The notes beneath the pieces are model-generated. The model was not told where the DNA came from and made no database searches. It saw nothing but the letters and a program-made list of their open reading frames with translations. 64,000 nt of DNA, taken from Amphimedon queenslandica (taxonomy: Eukaryota > Porifera > Demospongiae > Haplosclerida > Niphatidae). This document shows, one piece after another, positions 56,901-62,900 of this stretch. The position numbers and the translations under genes were made by a program. Location: contig NW_003546260.1 of assembly GCF_000090795.2 (NCBI RefSeq), positions 150,072 through 214,071 on the forward strand, given 5' to 3'. Every line of letters starts with the position of its first letter. Position 1 is the first letter of the stretch.

Positions 56901-59900
56901 ATAACATGCAACATGTGGAGTGTTTGTATGCTATTCCAATATCATGTTTATTCTCTCCCCACTCTCTCTCTAGGGTAAGTACAATATTTACTTATTTTAT
57001 AATTTTTTTGCCACTAAAACTTGACTCAACTGTTTGTGATGACCTAGATTATGAGGTGCCTATACCCACTTATGGATTTTCAAAATCATAAAAAATTATT
57101 ATTAATTAATTTAATTTTTTTATATATATTACCAATTAGATTCCACTCCTGGTTCGTTGGATGAAAGGAGAAAGATGAACCCTCCTGCTCAATTACCAAA
57201 AGGGCATAAGATTTCATTTATTATCAAATAGTTTCATTTAATATTTTCATATATCACCAATTAGATTCCACTCCTGACTCGTTGGACAAAAGGAGAAAGA
57301 AATATTCCCACGCTGTCGAAAAAAATCAGAAAAAATTCCAAAAATAAAATAAAAATAATTAAAAAATATTCCCACGCTCTCGGAAAAAATCAGAAAAAAT
57401 TCCAAATGAATCCTTTTGCTCAATCACCAAGAGGGCGTAAGATTTATTATCAAATAATTTAATTTAATATTTTCATATATTACAGATTCTACTCCTGATT
57501 TGCTAGAAGAAAGGAGAAAGATGAACCCTTCTGCTCAATTACCAAGAGGGTGTAAGATTTATTATTAATTACTTTCATTTAATATTAATTTAATATATAT
57601 TTTTTAGATATTTTGTGGTATTAGTATGCTGATATATGCATGTGATAAGGCAATCACGCCAACTGTAATCAGTCATCTAGCTGTAGACGTCCCATCAAAG
57701 AAGCTAATAACTGACCCCACTGCAGTGGAAGCATACACTAGGAAGTCTTGATAATGCTGAATCATCCTGTTTGATAAGTATTTTAAACTGTATTGCTTTA
57801 TAAAGTTCACAGTGTTGGGATACATTTTGGGTGGAGTCATTGACTCACTTATCTTCTTAAAATGATTTATTTCGGTACTATAGTCGGTTCAAGTTGAGTT
57901 GCACAAGTACCACCCCTTATAACTTTTTAACGACCTGGGGGCGTAGCCCCAAGGTCGTTCCTATAATTGATTTCACCCACGTGCGATGTTTGTATATATA
58001 TATATATATTTGTATGTCCACACTTACATTTCTTCTATACATGTTGTATTGGAGAAATAACAAAATTCATAAGCCTTAGCAACTATCCGCCCACGCTCCT
58101 TTACGTAGTGGGTGTGGTCACGGTAAACAAAATGGCGGCTTAAACTTGGGACAAAGTTAAGAGCTTTCTAACAGCAAGACAACATAGAGATACTGTCTAA
58201 AGACTTCTCTAAAAGCATTAGAAGGTAGAGAGAACCTCTATAAGTCTTAATAAAATCCAGTTATTCTTGCAAGGTGGTGAAATCAATTATAGGAATATTT
58301 TTTACATTGTTACGCTTGTTTAATCACTAATGCTAGCAACCTGAAATTTAGTATACTTGCAAAACGGGTTCTTCCGAAAATCTGTACCAATTTTTGAGTC
58401 TCTAGGTACTCTGGAAGGTTCTGAATGGGTTCTTCCACTCTAGTTCAAAGGGAGCCGCCATGATGAATCATTACGTGTAGGCTATATCACACTCGTGAAT
58501 ATCATTTGCATTTCATTACTATTAATGTTTTTTTTTATTTATAAAATAAAAGCAAACAGATAAGGTCCTCTAGAGAAGCTGGTATTCAACTAGCAGACCT
58601 TGCTACTGGAAACATACTGCTACATCTGTCCACAGCCTTCTTGGTTCTAGTTATTCTTCATCATCCTCAATCTAGGTTGATATCTTCCGTATCCGAGGTC
58701 TTTGTCAACTTTATAACAGAAAAAGGTCTAGCCAGTGATAATTAAAGGTAGTAGTATCCAAAGCAAGGATAAAACAGATGACAAAGAGTCTTAGAGGTGA
58801 AGAAACACTCAATAAAAGAGCTTGCTTGCACTGTACCACCATTTTTGGGTGTGGCTAGTAGTGACGTTTTGATGATGCAAAAATTGATTTACTTCCTGTG
58901 ACAACTCAACTTGAACCGACTATACAACCTTCCAAATGAGAATGAATATAGCAGCTATGGATTGGGTAAGACTGATACTTACTAATACTGAATTAGAATG
59001 ATATTCATTTGAGATTCAAAGACAAGATAGCAGAGACATGATAACTGGCGAACACAGGTCATTTTCCAGGCAATTTCCAATATTGGTAAACTGGAAAGAG
59101 GGTTTTTTACCATAAGAATATAAAAGTAAATAAAGGACTATCTCTAAGCCATGAGTTACTTGATAATTTACTTGTTATCAATACTAATAGGGTGAGTGTC
59201 ACGGATTTTGAAGCTGATCAGAGTATCCAGTTATGGTGGGATAGCAAAATAAGGCATATCCTAATCAGCAAATAAGGAAGAAATGCAGAAAGGAAGAGGA
59301 AACTCTCTACAGGTATAAGAGTTCCAGCTCCTGACAGAGAATCAGATCTATACAGTGATACTGATACTAGTGATACCAGGGAAAGGGACTGTGATGATAT
59401 ACTATTGGAAGACTGGGGCAATTGGATGGAAGACTGATTTGTGAAATAATGTCCTCTTGCCCTTTTTCTATTATTTTATTATGATTATTATGATGCAAAT
59501 ATGTCGCTCTATTTTGATAAAAATGTTAATAAAAAGTAAAAATACAATATTGAGAGGGACAATATACATCCACTTTTTATTTATGGCTTTGAGATAAGCG
59601 TATACCATTTAAAGCCTTAGTTGAGAAGACACACCAGTTTGCTAAAAATGTCTGGAAGGTGTATTTGCAGAAAAATCAAGTAGACATAAGGTAATTTAAT
59701 TAAATCATGCATATCTTTTACTATCATTTTTTGATCAACTGTAGGCCTAATGAACCAGTTAAATTATGTGCTGATAATATTTTGTGAGGTTCTTGAAGAC
59801 ATTTTCTGGATGATGATGAGCACATGAGAATCATGAGTCAGATGATGAACAAGAAGAATATTGAATTATACTTGCTAAGAATACACACAAATAAAAAGTA

Positions 59901-62900
59901 ATTAACTATTTCATTAGGATGGTTGAAAGTCAGTGTATTCCCGCCTGGTGAATTTGGGTACTGCCTTCTCAATTCCTAATACACATAAGTTACTAGTCAG
60001 AATCATATCAATATACAGTAATAATTAATGCTCATGGACATCACTTCCCTCTTGTCATCACTGGAGGTGAAGGCTCGATCCTTTAGTGTCACATACTAAG
60101 GTTCCTCCCATACTCAAAAGCCTCTCCAGTAGTGACTAAAACTTCTGGTATACATGTAGGTAGTACCTCTTTGATGCATTGGAGAGACTGGGGCAGCACT
60201 GCCCCTAAGCCATGACAGTGGTTTTTCAATGATACATAGTGCCAGGTGGCAGTGCGGACACATATTGTACCCACCAAGTACTGGAGGCTCCTCATCATCT
60301 GTATGCATTCACATTATTATTATTATTATTATTATTATTAATATTCATTAAATTTTTCACTGCTAGATCTGCAAGTCAAAAGATGTGGACGAGGACAAAG
60401 ACCAATGGGCCAGGTACTTGAGCTACTTGTTGAAGATGATGGCTGATTGATGGCTGTAGTGGCAATCCAAGTCTCTCAGGCAGTGTTATAGGGACAATGA
60501 ATTGCTAAAGAAGAGAAAATATCGGCCAAGGATTAGAGAGGTTGAGCATGGCTGTTTCTCACCAATGATATTCACAACTTCTTGGGGGTTTGGCCCTGTT
60601 TCTGCTTTATTTTTTAAGAGCCTGGCAATTCTTCATTCGGAGAAGTTCCAGAGGCCGTACAACACCACTATCAATCTGATTCGTTGCCGATATTCATTTG
60701 CAATTCTCAAGGCAGCAATCAGATGCTTACGGGGATCACGCTCTAGAATGAAATCAATTGATTCTAATGACTTCTGTAGAGCCATCTCTGAAGCTTGCCT
60801 CACCATTACCTAACTTATTCATTATATCTTATTTATTATTTTCATTTCTTTCCATTATTAGGCTCTTTATTTTCTCATTTCTTAACCTCCTAAGTATCCT
60901 TGTCTTGTATTTATTTTTAAAAATGTTTATTTAAGGGCTCAGTTCCCTCCTACACTGTGTAGAGGTGGAGGACTACATCTTCACAACTAGCTTGTATAGC
61001 CGGCCTAATGACATCATTGACTGCTTATGTTAGGCTGTCACAGACTCTCAAAATATACTAGAAGTAATGTAGAACAATATGGGGGCGAGCCTAAGCAAGC
61101 AAAGCAATGTACAAACAATAGATGATGACAGACTAACAATAGTGCAACTTAGCAGGCTCAGATCTTGATGGATCTGGTAGTTCTGGCTCCACTAGTAAAT
61201 CTCTGTAGGAATTAAACGGTCACCTTGCTTACAGCATTTAAAAGCAAGCATTTAGAAGCAGTCACTGTACAAGTGATATAGCTAAATCAGCAATTGTAGC
61301 CATGCAGTTTTCAAGTTAGGCTTCTCCACTGAAGGGCAAGTGAACTTGAAGTGTCAGAGTTGTGACTGGCATCAGTTATTTACATCAATGAAGAAGATGG
61401 AATCGAATATCTGCTTTCTTAAGCTTCCTTGCTGCAATAAGGACAAGTTTCATAGCTTCTTAATTGAATCTAAACCTTTCATAGCTGATGGAGAAGTTTT
61501 TGGATGGTATATCTGCCTTATATTGCTGATAGAAAACTCATAATTTCTTCCAGTGTGTTGGTCGTCATTTTATTTTACTGTGCGCACTCCCACTTTCAAT
61601 GAAAAATTGAAACTTGACTTCGTATTGCATTGATAATGTATAGTATCTACCATATTACGCATAAATGGGGGTGACGTATGAGGACAGACAGAAAGACTGG
61701 GCATGGCTGAGATTACTGCTAGAGTGGAGTGAGCTCAGGCTCGTCTCAATTACTTCAGAAAAAACATCTTAATAAAAATTTAATAATAGTTATTATTATG
61801 ACTTCAAGTGAACTGTACCATTTTGCTTGTGGCCATGTCTTTCTACATGTGCTTGTGGGTTTACAGCCTTGCCTTTAACAATTTTAATGTTATTATGGTG
61901 AGCTATGCTACTGAAAGAGACCATGATAACTGTGACAGAAATTTTTTAATTTTTGAATCTGGCCTCCATACTGTGCCCATGGCATACACTTTTATACTGT
62001 ACGTGAAGGACAGAAGCGATTTGATGATGCTGTGTTAACAGTTTTATAGTGCACCTTCTCGTTTAAAACTCTGCCTTTTCTGAAAACGTTAACAATGGTG
62101 GTTGCTAACATTATCAGATTTACACTTTATAGTATGTAAAGGCTCCCATTAGTCTCACCACGCCCCTTCACTACCTGTATGGAGACACTCGTAGTAAAAA
62201 ATTGTGCAATATGCAGAGAAATCCAAGTCCCAATCAGATTGCTCGAACAACGTGTAGAACAAGTAGTCATGTGACCGAAGAGCTCTGTTTAAGACAAAAG
62301 AGGAAGGAAGAATGAGGACCAAATAAAGGTAGGAAGGAGGCAGATGCTTTATCCTTGTCTTCTTTAGCTAGAAAGGATCTCTTTTAGCTGTTTTGACTGA
62401 TATGGTCTCCTCTTTCCCATAATGTAGAGCCAACCACATGCTCTTCTTTGCACACATTTCAGATGGAAGTGTCTCCAGACCCTTCCTCTGCATGTAGTGA
62501 AGGGACGGGGCGAAACTAAGCTCCGATACACTAGGCAAAATGTTGTTTGCAACATTTGTACTATGATCTTGTAAGTAACATGTTGCCACTGTTCTATTTC
62601 AGGCAACATGTTGCTTACAAGATCACAAGTAACCACAAATGTTGCAAGCAACATGTTGCCTAGTATATGGGGGACCTTAAGACTATAATCAGTTGGCATT
62701 AGTTATATTTTACCTCGTACAGTAATTAATTTAACATTTTATATAATGGTGTAACAATATTCACCACCAAAAGTAATATTAAACCCAAAACTCAAAATTG
62801 TTAGGGAGGGTATCCTACAAGATAGAGAAGAGGATATGGCTAGTTCCAACTTCCAAGTGGCATGATTCCAGTGACCTGGCCAGTACATATTTATAAACCC

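Noticed and set aside
60089-60308. Minus-strand Cys/His frames as a zinc-finger gene
   Set aside because: Two overlapping frames with scattered cysteines and no consistent spacing; not enough to name.
62364-62699. 111-codon minus-strand open frame
   Set aside because: Covers the palindromic MITE 62521-62678; repeated words such as AACATGTTGCC explain it.
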